A stretch of DNA of 64,000 bases from Sphaerolaimus hirsutus (lineage: Eukaryota > Nematoda > Chromadorea > Monhysterida > Sphaerolaimidae), in NCBI GenBank assembly GCA_964036195.1, contig CAXIWS010000787.1, positions 1 to 64,000 on the forward strand, written 5' to 3'. Both the position numbers and the translations under genes were made by a program. Below, in pieces: positions 32,346 to 44,513 of this stretch (position 1 is the stretch's first letter; the number at the start of each line of letters is the position of its first letter). Below the pieces are notes generated by a model that saw nothing but the letters and a program-made list of their open reading frames with translations, searched no databases and was not told the DNA's origin.

Positions 32346-33260
32346 ATAAAATACTTGTTTTTACCTGAAAACAGAAAAGTGAGTATTTTTAAGAAATTTG
32401 GTCTAATTTTGACTAAAAACACACACGAATTTTCATTGCTTTTTGCCTATATCCACCTTCAAATTCACTGGTTCATCAGATTATTGCCAATTTTCAGCTA
32501 TTCTTGACTGTATGTATGTGCTTATATTTATATCAAATTTTCACTATTTTTCACTACTTTTAGCCTTTTCTTCCTTTTTCCCCTTTATGCTATAAGGAGC
32601 CAATATATAAACCTATCCAAAATACATTTTCTGTACTCAACTATTTGAAAAAAGTATGCATAAAGGTGAGTACAGGTACTTTCTTTCACAGGAAATGTAA
32701 CTGTATTTACGTAGTACTTGAGTATACCATATATCCTCAAATAATTACCCTTGGTGGTACTTTAATTTACTGAACAAATGGGGTAAATTTGTTAACATAA
32801 ATCATTTGTAGGAATACAAAATTCACAATTCAAGCAGAGAAATCAAGGCTAGTGAACTCTACATTCTTTGTAAATATGAAATGTTGTGAAATCTTTCCAA
32901 AACATCAAAGTGGGGGAATTATTCGAGGGGGCTATTTTTTCCTCACTCACAAAAGGGGTACTTTTTTGAGGATATACAGTACATATTTTTCAAGTAAATG
33001 TAAATACGTTTTTACAACTAGGGATATTAGGCGAAAAAATTTCCGCTGGGACAGTTAGGTAGATAGCTGACTGGCCTCCGAGATAGATATATAGCTGGGA
33101 AATCTTTTTTTTTTGGGGGGGGGGACGATTTGTTATATATTTGGGCGCGCAATTCCCTACATGCCCTTCATATTATCAGCAGATTTGTGCCTGTAGACAT
33201 ATTTAAATCCCTGTAAAAGTGCTCTGACGTGCGCATGTCGCTGTAAAATGTATTTATTTA
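32346..33260. repeat. degraded AGAGTTGT-type and R elements
   Basis: A family R copy (32727-32979, ATATATCCTCAAATAATTACC to GAGGATATACAG) sits inside sequence that ends GTAAATACGTTTTTACAACT at about 33019, an AGAGTTGT-family right end. No gene. Confidence 0.5.
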
Positions 33261-34159
33261 CATGGTCGGGCTGAAAAGTCCCTGGACAGTGCTCACCATC
33301 CGCGCTAGGGTTAAGCTACGGTCGTAAAATTTAAACACGTTAATATATCAGGTGTTGTGAGTTTTCACCCAAAATTTTACCCCTCTAGCTTCACCCACTA
33401 TGGAACTGTGGGGGGTTACAAGTTCGGTCATTTTGTACTGATGTACACATGGTGCTCTAGCTCAACGCTGCTTTAAGTTGTGATCATGAACCTTTGGCTA
33501 GTGTAAGCCACCAGTGTTGGCAATGTGCCAGCACTAAACAACATTAGCTATGATAGCATAAGCATAGTCCATATTGCCATTACTGTCACTACTCTTACTA
33601 CCAAATTCATCATTCTGCCTCTACGGTTGGTCAATACAGGTTAATACAGGATGCATTTTGCATGCACACTGCTGTTGTACAAATTAGTAATGAAACACAA
33701 ATGAAATTTTATTGACATAATTATTTACTGCACATTTCAAAACAACATTAAAATCACTGCAATACAACATGATCTCAGATGATCACCAAAAACATCCATC
33801 ACAGTTCCCACGTTTTTTTGCACATCACCCTGATCTGCATATTAATTTTACCTTAATAGCAATGATGTTGATGAAAGTGTTGAATACTATCATCACATTG
33901 CCAACACTGGTGGCTTACACTAGCCAAAGTTTCATGATCTCAACTTAAAGCAGCGTTGAGCTAGAGCACCATGTGTACATCAGTACAAAATGACCGAAAT
34001 TGTAACCACCACAGTTCCGCAGTGGGTGGGGCTAGAGGGGTGAAAATTGGGGTGAAAACTCAAAACACCTGATATATAAACGTGTCAAAATTTTATGACC
34101 GTAGCTTACCCCTAGCGCAAATGGCGAGCACTGTCCAGGGACTTTTCAGCCCGCCCATG
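33261..34159. mobile_element. intact mariner-like fold-back M (899 bp)
   Basis: CATGGTCGGGCTGAAAAGTCC and the inverted right end GACTTTTCAGCCCGCCCATG, TA flanks (33259-33260, 34160-34161). It provides the uninterrupted reference that proves the split copy at 27635-48402. Confidence 0.8.
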
Positions 34160-34772
34160 TATATTTACATACATAAACAGCGGTTCCTGACGCCAGTGCC
34201 GACGCCAACGGCGCCATGGCCTGGCGCCTAAGAATCGTGCTGGCGCCGTTCCTTAGCCACAGGGGTAAAATTTTAGGGAAGGGGGGGCTGAGCCTGTTAA
34301 CAAGCAAACCCCCCCCCCCCCGGCTCAAAAATCCTAAATACGCCCCTGCCTGCTTTTTAGATTTTTCTTCCTTTTCGTGCTTCTACACCTCGAAAAAGCC
34401 TATATTGAAGCCCCATGAAACCCTCCCCCAACCCCCCCCCCCTCCCCAACCTAAAACTTTTTCAGCTATTTATAATTATAGTTGAGTGCTGTGTCCGTTT
34501 TAGATTGAAGACACAACAAGACCTTGTCGTCACAAAAAAAACACGTTCACAGCTTTTGACAAATATCAACCGCTTTGTTGTCCTGTCAGATTCTGCGTGT
34601 GACGACAGTCTGTGATTGTCACACTGTCGCAGCATGAAAATCTAGCTTTTTTCAGATTTGTCGGAAAGCTGTCGGAACGCCCGGCGGAATAAAAAAAATT
34701 CAACTGGCCATAACTATTTAATGACTAAGCCAATTGAACTGAAATTACACACACATATACACCTAAGTATGA
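34160..34772. other. sequence between M and the retroelement, T-related
   Basis: The block from about 34524 (TCGTCACAAAAAAAACACG, GTGACGACAGTCTG, TCGGAACGCCC) repeats in direct orientation material at 28596-28700 next to the left end of T. It is either internal T sequence or a second T copy. No exon seen. Confidence 0.45.
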
Positions 34773-34784
34773 TTGAAGTTGAAG

Positions 34785-34886
34785 ACCGGAAAACTTTCTT
34801 CCGGTCGATCTACATCGAGGCTGTTTACATTGAAAAAAAAGACCGGAAAACTTTCTTCCGGTCGATCTACATCGAGGCTGTTTACA
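34785..34886 (+). repeat. two tandem 54-bp-spaced hairpin repeats
   Basis: GACCGGAAAACTTTCTTCCGG followed by TCGATCTACATCGAGGCTG occurs twice in tandem. Each unit can fold into two hairpins (GACCGGAA/TTCCGGTC and TCGAT/ATCGA). Tandem monomers upstream of the first ORF are typical of non-LTR element 5' UTR promoters; that role is inferred from position only. Confidence 0.6.
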
Positions 34887-35543
34887 TCTACTCCTCGTGG
34901 TTACAGTTGGTTTAAAAGAGAGGTAGATGAGTTTTCTACCTCTCGGCCGCTGTCGTTACTCGCGAGAGTTCGACATGCGACCACAATCGACAAAGTAGTC
35001 GATTTGGCCTTCATGGCCGAGTGCCAAAAGTTGGTACCTAACCCGAAGTGGGTCATTTATCAATTAATTATTCTCTACTATCCTCAAACAGTGTCTGAGT
35101 TTGACACTAATATTCTGTGTTACTGGCAAAGTGCCAAAACACTGAATATCGGCAAAGAGGCGGCCGTATACAGACGTATACTGGCAAAATTTCAGGTTTT
35201 GGCACTGTGCCAAATACACTGGATATGGCTCCTAGTGCATTCTCTATCAATATTAAATAACGGCAAATGCTCCAGGCCAGCATTAGAGGGCTGCGGAGGT
35301 GATATAAACAATTATAGTACATCATCAGCGTCAAAAACATCTCCTTTCGAAAATATACTGAAAATGCCATTGAACACTGGTTATCATGGCGGAAGATGGT
35401 GCATGTTGCTATTATTTGATAATGTCTTGGGGCTAAAATTGTTAAAACCGTTATCAGTATCTGGTGTGAGAATATATTTCTACCCATATAGATTCGGGCA
35501 GTGGCCTCGGGATATATTTAATCTAACATTTATTACTAACACT

Positions 35544-38500
35544 ATGGAGGGCGCATCGCCTGAGAATCGTAAAACGCGCTCTAAATCAACAACACGCGGT
35601 AAATCTGTGACATCGGCATCGGAGCGAATCGACGATGATGTCTGCTCTGAGGCCGAAATACTGACAATTGAAGACGACGACACTTTTGAAGTGAGAATTT
35701 ATTTTTTTGGAATGTTGCTAGATACATCTATTTGGTTTGAAACCTCACTGGTGATATCTAAAAGCTGTGTATTCGATATTTACAAAGTGTTACATGGCAT
35801 CTTTTTGAAATCTGTTATGTCTGACACTCAGGATGCGATTGCGAGCAAGTCCAAAGCGGAAAAACTGGCGCTGCGGATTGTTCGGGCCAATACGCGCCAC
35901 CCAAGTGCTTCCGCTCGTATCACACCACATCCATCGAGGTCTTCAAAAACTATTAAGTTAGTGAGCTTGAAATGTCCAGTGTTAAGACAAAAACGATCCC
36001 AAAAATTAGACAAAATGGCAATTATCTTTCGTCAATGGTATCGGCATATGCTTTCAGCACTCGAAAATTGTACATATGACAGCTGTAAATCATTGAATAC
36101 TAAACTCACACATAACATACAATCGAGGGATGGATTCTCTGCATTTTTGGCACTTTTGGCATTTATATCACCCTTTGACAATACATGCTCTTCCATACAT
36201 CGCACATCCACACTTCATAATAGTCTTTTTTCGTGCAGAGGTGGCGCGCTTGATGAGGGGTCCCCCGAACTGGCCCCCACTGACAAGGGGTGTCTGCATA
36301 ATGCTCGCTCTGTGGGGGTCGATGACACGGGCGTAAATGCTGTTTGTGACGCCATAACAGCTGATATGGAAATCGACAAAGACAATGATTTTGCGAAACT
36401 GAAAGTTGTCGTTGTCGAGTCGCCCAAATCCTCAAAATTGCAACAACAAAGTGTCCATTCTTTTGAAAAAGAGGTGTTTTCCAGGGGTGAGACGTCGCGA
36501 GCCCCCCCAAAAGGTGCGGTTTCAAAGGGTGCTAAATTGATTTTTTGGGAAAACCTTATTGCACATGAAAATGTTAGTAAATTGTCAAACATCATGTGGG
36601 ACAGTATTGGGAAAATATCAAGATTACACAATCACATAGTATTTCGTTATGCAATTTTAGATACCGTTACGTTGGCGAAAAGACGCAAGGCAGCGGTGGC
36701 TGCTGCCTCGAACAAACGTATCAAGGGGTTGGATATAAAGGGAGAACTAAAGGTATACAAAAGTAAGAAAATGCAGACAAGTGATCTTGGAAAGAAAATC
36801 GGTGAGCTGTTTTACGATATAAATTTTGTTGTTTATTTATGTGTTCATTTGAGAATGGAAAAATTTAATGTTACTGAAAGGGGATACATGAACCTAGTTA
36901 CATATCATGTCATGGTAGTACATACACTGATTTTTCCACCTTCAGACCCTGACAAATATCCGGACGCCAACTGCGTGGACTGGGAAAGTATGAGCGCCGA
37001 TCTGAAACGTCGCTACAGCGTCAATGGTGCTGCTTACGACCCAGACATCATGATTGAAGAAATACACAAAAGCTGCTCCGGGCTTGATGTCAACAACACT
37101 GCCTCGAGGGTCATCATGATGTCTGGCCAGATGCTGCACTACATGCTGCATGAATTGACGTTGACGTCACTTTTCTGCCAAAAAGTAAGTGTACCCTGGG
37201 TTTTAAAATGGGTTTTGGTTTGGGTTTGGACAGCTGAATGCGCAGATCATCTTTTGAACCAACATCAAAGGGTTATCCTACCTAAACACGGTAATCTTGA
37301 CAAGCCCATACTAGGGATAAAATTCCAAGATATATGTTTGTGGATAGAATTCTTACAATTAATAAAATCGGTGAAAGCGGTAAAAGTTATACACACAATT
37401 TGGAGATGTTGCAACACTCATTCATACACGCAGTTTGAAGCCTTCTCCTCGACTGTTTTGAGTGCACTAAAAAAGGACACTGACGTAATATGGAATCGCG
37501 TGGACCAAATTGAAAACGACATAAGAATGCTAATGGACGATACAATTGGACTTGACGACAAAGTGTCTGAAATGGATAAAAAGGTATTCACACTTGATGA
37601 TTTAGATGCACTTTTGGAATTGATAGTCAAAATACATGTTGGATGGGGCCTCACAACTATCAAGTTTCTGCAAAAACATTATAGCATATCAAACTTGTCC
37701 AAATATTACACATTAAGTCGGTATGACAATGAAAAATTTGAGGGATTAATTGTTCTTGCTAATTCAGTCAAATGCTGGCTAATCATATGTGAATCAATCA
37801 TGCTGGTAACTCTTATTTCATTGCAGAGCAGCGAAAAGCGGGACGAATTGCTGGCGCAGATCACCGAACTCAAAGACTTCGTCAAATTTTCAGAGGGGAA
37901 ATTGAAATCATATGCAAGTGCTGCCGCGCCATCAACAGACACATCGACGAACAAGCGCAAACATACGGAGGTGGCCGAGCCCGATAAAGATGCAAAAAAG
38001 GCGAAAACTGAGACAAAGGTGTTGAATAATGTTAGTTTGGGTTCAAGCATGCAAAATGAAGTATTTATAGCGTTTCTAAGCATAAAATTGAAATGTGGCA
38101 CATATTTTTTAGATATGATAGATATAGACCTTGTAATAAAACTGATGCACACATCTAACTTAAGTCAAGACAAAGTACACATCAATAAAATATCCCCACA
38201 GCCGCCGCGGGCCATCGGAAATGTACCTGAAGATTATCGCGGCAGAAAAGCGGACAAAGATTTGCTTGTTTTTCTCAATGACCCCACTGATCCGCTATCA
38301 ATGATGTTTCCATGGACAGTAAAATATGATGGGATGGAATTCCCATGCATCGCCCTGGCGTTGATGATGGTAAGAGGGGTGATTCTGTATGGCCAGTATC
38401 TCAGGTTGATAAAACCAAAATTGGCCAGGGGGTTTGCAAATATCCTTTTCAGTAAAATACATGCCACAAAGATGGTAAGTTGTGTAAAAATAATCTATAA

Positions 38501-41500
38501 AATCCAACCACAACTAGAAAAACTCACATGGGTGGTCAATGGTTTTTCAATTCACATATTTTCTGATATCACATTTATGGACATTATTTTCTTACAGGCC
38601 GAGGCCAAAGCATTGGCCAATGAAGAGTTGGAAAATGCTGTGTACGCCTGTGTGCCATTTTTCGTGAAGCACGATCGAAGCGATTTCGATGAGAAATATT
38701 ACGACTTCACGGGCAAAATGTATGCAGCGTGGTCCAAATTGTGGTTTTTTGAGTGTTCTCAAGGGGATTCTGCAACAGCGCTGTGGTTCAATACTGGTTA
38801 CGGGCGGTCATACGAACCATTGTATGACACCATAGACGATGCAAAACGGTCTCCTGCTTACAAGGCCCTCTTAAAAGTTCTCAGTTCTGCCATCATGACA
38901 AACCCGCAGTTGAGGTTAGATATCATGCTTGGTGCTTTACTATGTGCACTTATCACTGTTGGTGGCATTTTTGAATTTGCTAAAATAAAGCAAGACGTTA
39001 TCTCTTTATCCTTATTTAATTTTCGAATTTTGCAAAACCACAGCATTCACTACTTCTGTAAATCCATAACGGTATATTACTTCAGCAAAAATGTCCATAT
39101 ACCACCAAAAACTATACCACACAGACAATTGTTGTGGCAGACGGGGAAAGATCGCGCTGGCAACAGCTGTGTGGACAATTTCCGATTTATTCGCTGCACT
39201 GGATCTTTCCCAAATAGCGGCTGGAGAGGAGCACTTATGTGCGGTGCAGATAAATCGGCCACAGAGGTACTTTTTAGATATAAAATTATATTTACTGAGT
39301 GTAAACGGATATCAAATACAATAAAGGATGTGAAATTTCCACTATTGAATAAAATATCATTTCATGAAGCTCAAAGAATGTTACTTTTAAAACAAAAAAA
39401 AATGGTATTTGGAAATTACTGATTCACCCAACCCCCCCACAATTCAGTATAAAATTATCATATGATGAGTTAAATTGCTACTTATCAACCCAGGTTGCAC
39501 TGTCGACCTGCGTGGGTGTCCACTACAAATCGCCATTTATGAGCCTTTGGGGGGACGCCCTAATGGAATTACGCGCGAAAATCACACTCGAATTGGCTTA
39601 TCGGAAAAGAAATGATGCCGGCAAATGGGTGCAAATGAAGGAATACGGCACATTTACAGAGTTTGATGCAAGTGGCCACTGGAAAGTGACTGACCCCAAT
39701 GGTACCAACAAAAGAGTGGCTTTCATGATTCGCGTTAGTTTATGGGGAACAAAAGTTACTGATATTTATGTGTTGAAAGGTATAATGGTACCGTCATGGT
39801 ACAATGTGGTAAATTCTCAGTCCGGCACAACATACACACTATTGGGGGGAAGTATGGTTACAACAAAATACGAAATATATTACGAAAACGTAAAAATACA
39901 CTTAAATAATTTACACTATTCGCAGAACCGAGGCCGCGGCCGCGGAAATGCACAGAATTATGGTCGCGGCCGCGGACGCGGTGACATGCTCAACAGCGCC
40001 AACAGCGGCATGGGCGGCCCCCGAGGGGGTACCCGTGGGCGTGGCGTACAAAGGGGTGACAGATTTGGATCGAATAGGGGGCGCGGCAGCACGAGTGCGA
40101 CCCCCGGGGCAAAATTTTTGTCAGCTCGTTTCGATGGTGAGACCGAACCAGAGCCGAATGCAAGCGACAGTTTGACAGAAGTGTCCAAAAACGTGTTCAC
40201 GGATGCACGTGCGAGTGCGGAAGTGTTAAATGGTAAGTATTTAAATTTTGGGGAACATTGTGAGGGGAATTTGAAATATGTTACTTGTAATAAGACACAG
40301 CATAGATGCAAGCCAGTTAAAAAACAGATATTGAATTCTCATATCTCGGCCGTGACTTACGTGATCATAAGACCACACATATCTACTTTGATAATTATGT
40401 TAATACGCGCAGGCGAGACAGACCTGGCCACGCTAAATGCACGCCTTGTCGAGCTGATGGAAATCGTGAAAGGAAAATCAAAGGCCCAGCCGACGCCTGC
40501 ACCCGACGACATCGTAGATGCACTGGAAATGGATGGTTGCCTAGCGGATCTAGTAACCCCAACAGCGACCAGTTTTCCAGAAGATGGAAACAATATGTTT
40601 GACGAGGGCACGATTTTTGATGAAGATACAGAATTTGGTAAGTATAATGAGTATTTGTGTGAAATTTTTGACAATATTCATAATTGGTTAGATTGTAGAG
40701 TCGTTGGAAAGCGGTGTATCTATGTAATACACTTTGCCATACTATCAATGATGTCAAAACAGTTCTATAAACATGACACAAACTTTACAGCGGAAAAATT
40801 CACTAAAAAGATATGGAAAATTGGGATATTTTTATACACAAGTTGGAAGTACACAATGATAAGCACAATTGCCACATTACCCCACTCAGACTCCCCAGAG
40901 GCGCCTGTGCAGCCGCTTCAAATATGTAGCGCGGCCCCAGCTCAGGCTAGTACGAATGCAGTTACTGATACGAGTGAACCCTTTGGACAACAAGCTCCGC
41001 CCATTTCGCAGGTACGTAAAGGGCTCAGTGAGTATAGGGGTTGCAACAGGGAGGTGGCGTGCTATGGACCCGTCGAATTCACGGAAATGTGTGAACTTTT
41101 GCCAAAAAATCAGAAAAAAATAGGGAAATTCCTCAAGCATACAGTGCAAAAGGGGAAGTACCCGGAACAGAAACTATTAAGAGACAAGTCGCTGCAAAAC
41201 ACACTTTTGGCACCTCTCAGTGCCCTGCGCCGTTTAAAAATAATGGTTCCCCTCGGTCCACAAATGGGGTATCGTGCATCAGACGGCAGAGATATGTTTT
41301 CAGAAATCGGGGATTTGAACACAAGCAAAAATGTGGCGACTGACTACTTTTTCACGATTTTCATTGTTGGCGACAGCACTAGTGTCGCCCTGAAGTCCGA
41401 AATCAATCGCCAGGCAGATATTGAAAAAATCAAAATCCACATCGACTCAACAGGGGGTATTTATTGTGGTCAAAGACTCCCCTGTATAGCTACGGCCCTG

Positions 41501-42329
41501 AAATACAACGAAATGTCAACTGCCTATGATGCGATATTCATCAGGGCAGTTCTGGATAGCTCGGACTTAGAACTGGCAACAGCCACGGAAATGCCGGGTG
41601 TTTCAATTAGAGAGAATTTTCTTATGCCAGTGTACAATATGATCAATCAAATAGAAACTGCCGGAACCCTATGCATGCAACCACACGGTCGATTGATCAT
41701 TAGCTTGATCGGGCCGACACTGCCGGACTATAATTATTCAATGTGGTGCGAAGAGCTTTCTGCTGAAATATTTTACTTCTATTTGGACTTGGAAAATGCA
41801 CTAATCGACTTTTTGAAAGCGCGCCGCCCCAAAATCATGGTTCTGCCAGTGATGAGCTACTGTGTGCAATATCATGCCAAAATGGGGTTGTCATCGCCTG
41901 TACGTGCTATGACAAATATGGTGGCAAGGGATGGCCTCCACCCATCAAAAACGGGTACCAAAGTGATCGGCCACCTGCTGTTGCAGACCCTTAAATCAAT
42001 GTTTGTCCCTTTTTCTTGGGCTTTTGGGTTGCAACAAATATCCACATTTTCTACTGTAAAAAAAAGTAACGGAAATAATTCAGGGTATCGGCATATAATA
42101 GAAATTGTAGAGTTATCTATTGAGATGGTATGGATCTTAACCAATTATCGATCAAAATGCATTCAGATAAACACAAGATCCTTCAATCAGATATACTTCA
42201 CACTGTTTTTAACATCTTCTATTTTTACACACTCAGGTGGAAAAAACGCGAAAACGCCGGGCCGAGCTAATGAAACGCATAAAACCAGACCAGCGCTCGA
42301 TCACGTCGTTTTTGGAGAAAAAATCCTGA
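35544..42329 (+). CDS. retroelement ORF1: coiled coil, NADAR-like, RG-rich, SGNH hydrolase, PIP-like tail (16 exons)
   Basis: Exons 35544-35690, 35832-35956, 36239-36528, 36661-36801, 36946-37184, 37434-37583, 37827-38018, 38202-38369, 38598-38914, 39125-39266, 39494-39733, 39926-40232, 40413-40637, 40890-41011, 41114-42004 and 42237-42329 join to 1263 codons including TGA. The start ATG (MEGASPENRKTR) opens a charged N-terminus. Residues about 315-395 are coiled coil, then an NLS-like KRK/KKAK stretch. About 440-650 is a NADAR-like domain: YDGMEFPC, then NPQLRQLLWQTGKD, then WGDALMELR. An RGRGRG segment follows at about 718-765. About 1010-1220 is an SGNH hydrolase with VGDST and DGLHPSKTG (Ser, Asp, His). 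The end has QRSITSFL, close to a PCNA-binding PIP box. SGNH (esterase) domains occur in ORF1 of CR1/L2-type LINEs; NADAR there is unexpected. Intron 14 and the last donor (GTCCCT) are the least certain. Confidence 0.7.
38202..39733 (+). other. NADAR-like domain split over four exons
   Basis: The domain is recognisable only after splicing introns 38370-38597, 38915-39124 and 39267-39493. The last of these is 227 nt with in-frame stops and separates the two long open frames. NADAR proteins act on ADP-ribose or NAD-derived metabolites and modified nucleic acid. The conserved order is a YDGxxFPxxExAxxxxKA-like block, NPxLRxxLxxTG and a C-terminal LGxxLMxxR block. Here E of the first block is replaced (IALALMMAEAKA), so activity is uncertain. 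Family call from motif order only. Confidence 0.5.
41360..41985 (+). other. SGNH hydrolase domain of ORF1
   Basis: Block I VGDST (near 41362), a Gly-rich DSTGG about 30 residues later, and block V DGLHPSKTG (near 41927) follow the SGNH order, with catalytic Ser, Asp and His present. It lies in one long exon. The expected block III Asn is not obvious. In LINEs this domain is thought to bind membrane or lipid; the role here is inferred. Confidence 0.6.
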
Positions 42330-42549
42330 ATTTGATAATTTATGAGAAGTTGGTTCAGTGCTTGGAAATTGGGTTTTTTCTAGGTTCTTACCTAACAAAT
42401 ATGAATGTAGTAAAAGAGTTAAATGCAGCTGCAAACACTATATCTGGAGAGAAAAATTGCAAAAAAAACCATCTCATGGGTGCTTGGTCTAGTTTTATCT
42501 AAAGTGTGCCTACTGCAACTACACAATTACCTAATTTACGATCACACAG

Positions 42550-43242
42550 GTATTTTCGTGGGCTGGCGCATCAACCAAGTTTCATTTTGGCGCGTTTGGC
42601 TTTATACCTTTGGCAAAAGTGAGTTCTACCGCAATATATTTCGAAAATGGGAAATGACGATCGATAAGCATTACAATATCAACAATCACACAGGTATTTT
42701 CGTGGGTTGGCGCGTCGACACAGTATCGTCTGGGAGCGCTTCGATTTATACTATTCGCGAGTACAATTTTAGTAAAAGTGAGTACAATTTTAATATTTTC
42801 CAAAATTTCGAAATGACTGTCATTATGTACCACAAAATTGTAAACCAATATATACACTGGGGTAGGGTACAAAAGCCCCTGATCATTTCGCTTAATTCAA
42901 TACCGGTAAAAAGAAATATGACCATGCTTATCCAGAATAATGGACGTATGATCAATTTCATTTTCTGGGATATACAGCTTCGATATACACATCTAACAAG
43001 TTGGTGGGGGTATCTAACTTACGCTACCTGCGAAAATGCAGGTCTGTTCGTGGGTTGGCGCGTCGGCCCAGCATCATTTTGGCGCGCTGTGTTCTATAAA
43101 TTCCAGTTTTGTGAGTCATGCAAACTTTTACTTCATGCTTCATTATCCACATCTTTCATTTTCCTCCACACAGGTATTCCCATGGGTTGGCGCGTCGGCC
43201 CAGATGCAACTTGGCGCGCTACGATTTTTAATTCTAGCATCT
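42550..43242 (+). repeat. four tandem paralogous exon-like cassettes
   Basis: Cassettes at 42550-42618 (69 nt), 42694-42777 (84), 43042-43110 (69) and 43174-43242 (69) each follow CAG (CACACAG in three, AATGCAG in one) and are followed by GTGAGT. All are multiples of three. Read from the first base they give VFSWAGASTKFHFGAFGF, VFSWVGASTQYRLGALRF, VCSWVGASAQHHFGALCS and VFPWVGASAQMQLGALRF. Substitutions such as GCA/GCG and TCA/TCG are silent in this frame. The layout is that of mutually exclusive alternative exons. The partner exons are unknown. Confidence 0.6.
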
Positions 43243-44513
43243 GTGAGTTGAGCTTCAATATAGATGAAAATTTAGACGATATCGCAAAATTTTTACGAAA
43301 TTCAAACCACGGTTGTATACCTATAAATAAATATAGGGATATTATTCGTATAACATTGTCGGCTGATAACCCTCATTGGCATATGCTACAGTCGTGGCAT
43401 GTATGTTCCGCCTCTACAAATTTCTGGGGCAGAGAAATTTTAGTGCTTTTAGTCGAGACTTCAGCTATGCCTGCATTGAGTGCAATGTCAGTAATCAGTG
43501 GTAGACAGGTGTGGCCAAAATTTTATGCCGCAGGTTCAAAAACATTCATTTTTCAAAATATACATTCGTGTCAGAGGACATATCTGATTCGTACATTCAT
43601 AGCCGGTAAACTCACAAAACTATGCGAACTCGCTTGTAGACTAATATTGCTTCATAAATTATTCTGCTGTCCACAAATACAAAAAATCGCAGGTTTTGTG
43701 TTGGCTATTGACGCCGGTGGATTGAAACTGGGCGACATGCCAGAGATTGATTTTAAGTATCATCTGCTGCGTTTTTTCTGTCACTTCGGGTCACACGTGA
43801 CAATAGATCTTTCACATTTTTCATATTTTTCATATTTGCTGCCAATATTACATCCTAATACTCATTTCAGTGTGTTAGTTATCCCGATTCAGCTGAAAAT
43901 TCTCCAAAATTATCGAATATATTCATGCATTTTTGAACGTTTTATCGCTAAAATGATATCGTTTATTAGTTTTATCGGAGGTTATTTATGTCACGCCTTT
44001 ATACTGTGGGGTTGGAAGTTATACAGTGATTTATTGATGACTACGTCAGCAAAATCAGCCGGCATGGGGATCGAAAATAGATCACAATCAACAGCATGCA
44101 ATGTAGAAAAATTTGAAAAAAAGAACATCGAAATTTATGGGGAAAACATTTTTGATTCTCATGCCGGTAGTCACGGTAATGAAGTATTTAATTCACAGAG
44201 TGTAGCCAATAAATGCAACCGGTCAACCGCACACAGGCCTAATAGTACAGGAAAAAACACATTACTCATCGATAGTATGCTACTTATAGTCCTATCGCTT
44301 TTGAACTTTTTTTACTCATTCGTCAGAGGGCCCGCTCTACACTCTCATGGACATGTGGGCTTTATAAATTTATCCATTGTTTCTGGTAGTTTTCTCTCAT
44401 TCAAGAATATAGATAAAGTAGGGGTTAGAGGAAGTTCTAAGTCAGCAGTGAATTTTACAAAAAAAGGCTACAACCTATCAACATTAGCCAAATGGATCCA
44501 ATTTTTACTATTT

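Noticed and set aside
39512-42502. The 996-aa open frame as one protein
   Set aside because: Composition switches between hydrophilic coding-like and AT-rich hydrophobic stretches at GT...AG boundaries. The NADAR-like domain and the KTRKRRAEL...SFLEKKS tail only appear after splicing. The frame past 42004 reads intron and the wrong phase of the last exon.
42423-44513. N-terminal 700 residues of the 1831-aa open frame as part of ORF2
   Set aside because: This stretch runs through the four cassettes and AT-rich DNA without domains. The endonuclease starts near 44600. It may be translated by read-through but is not supported as ordinary ORF2 sequence.
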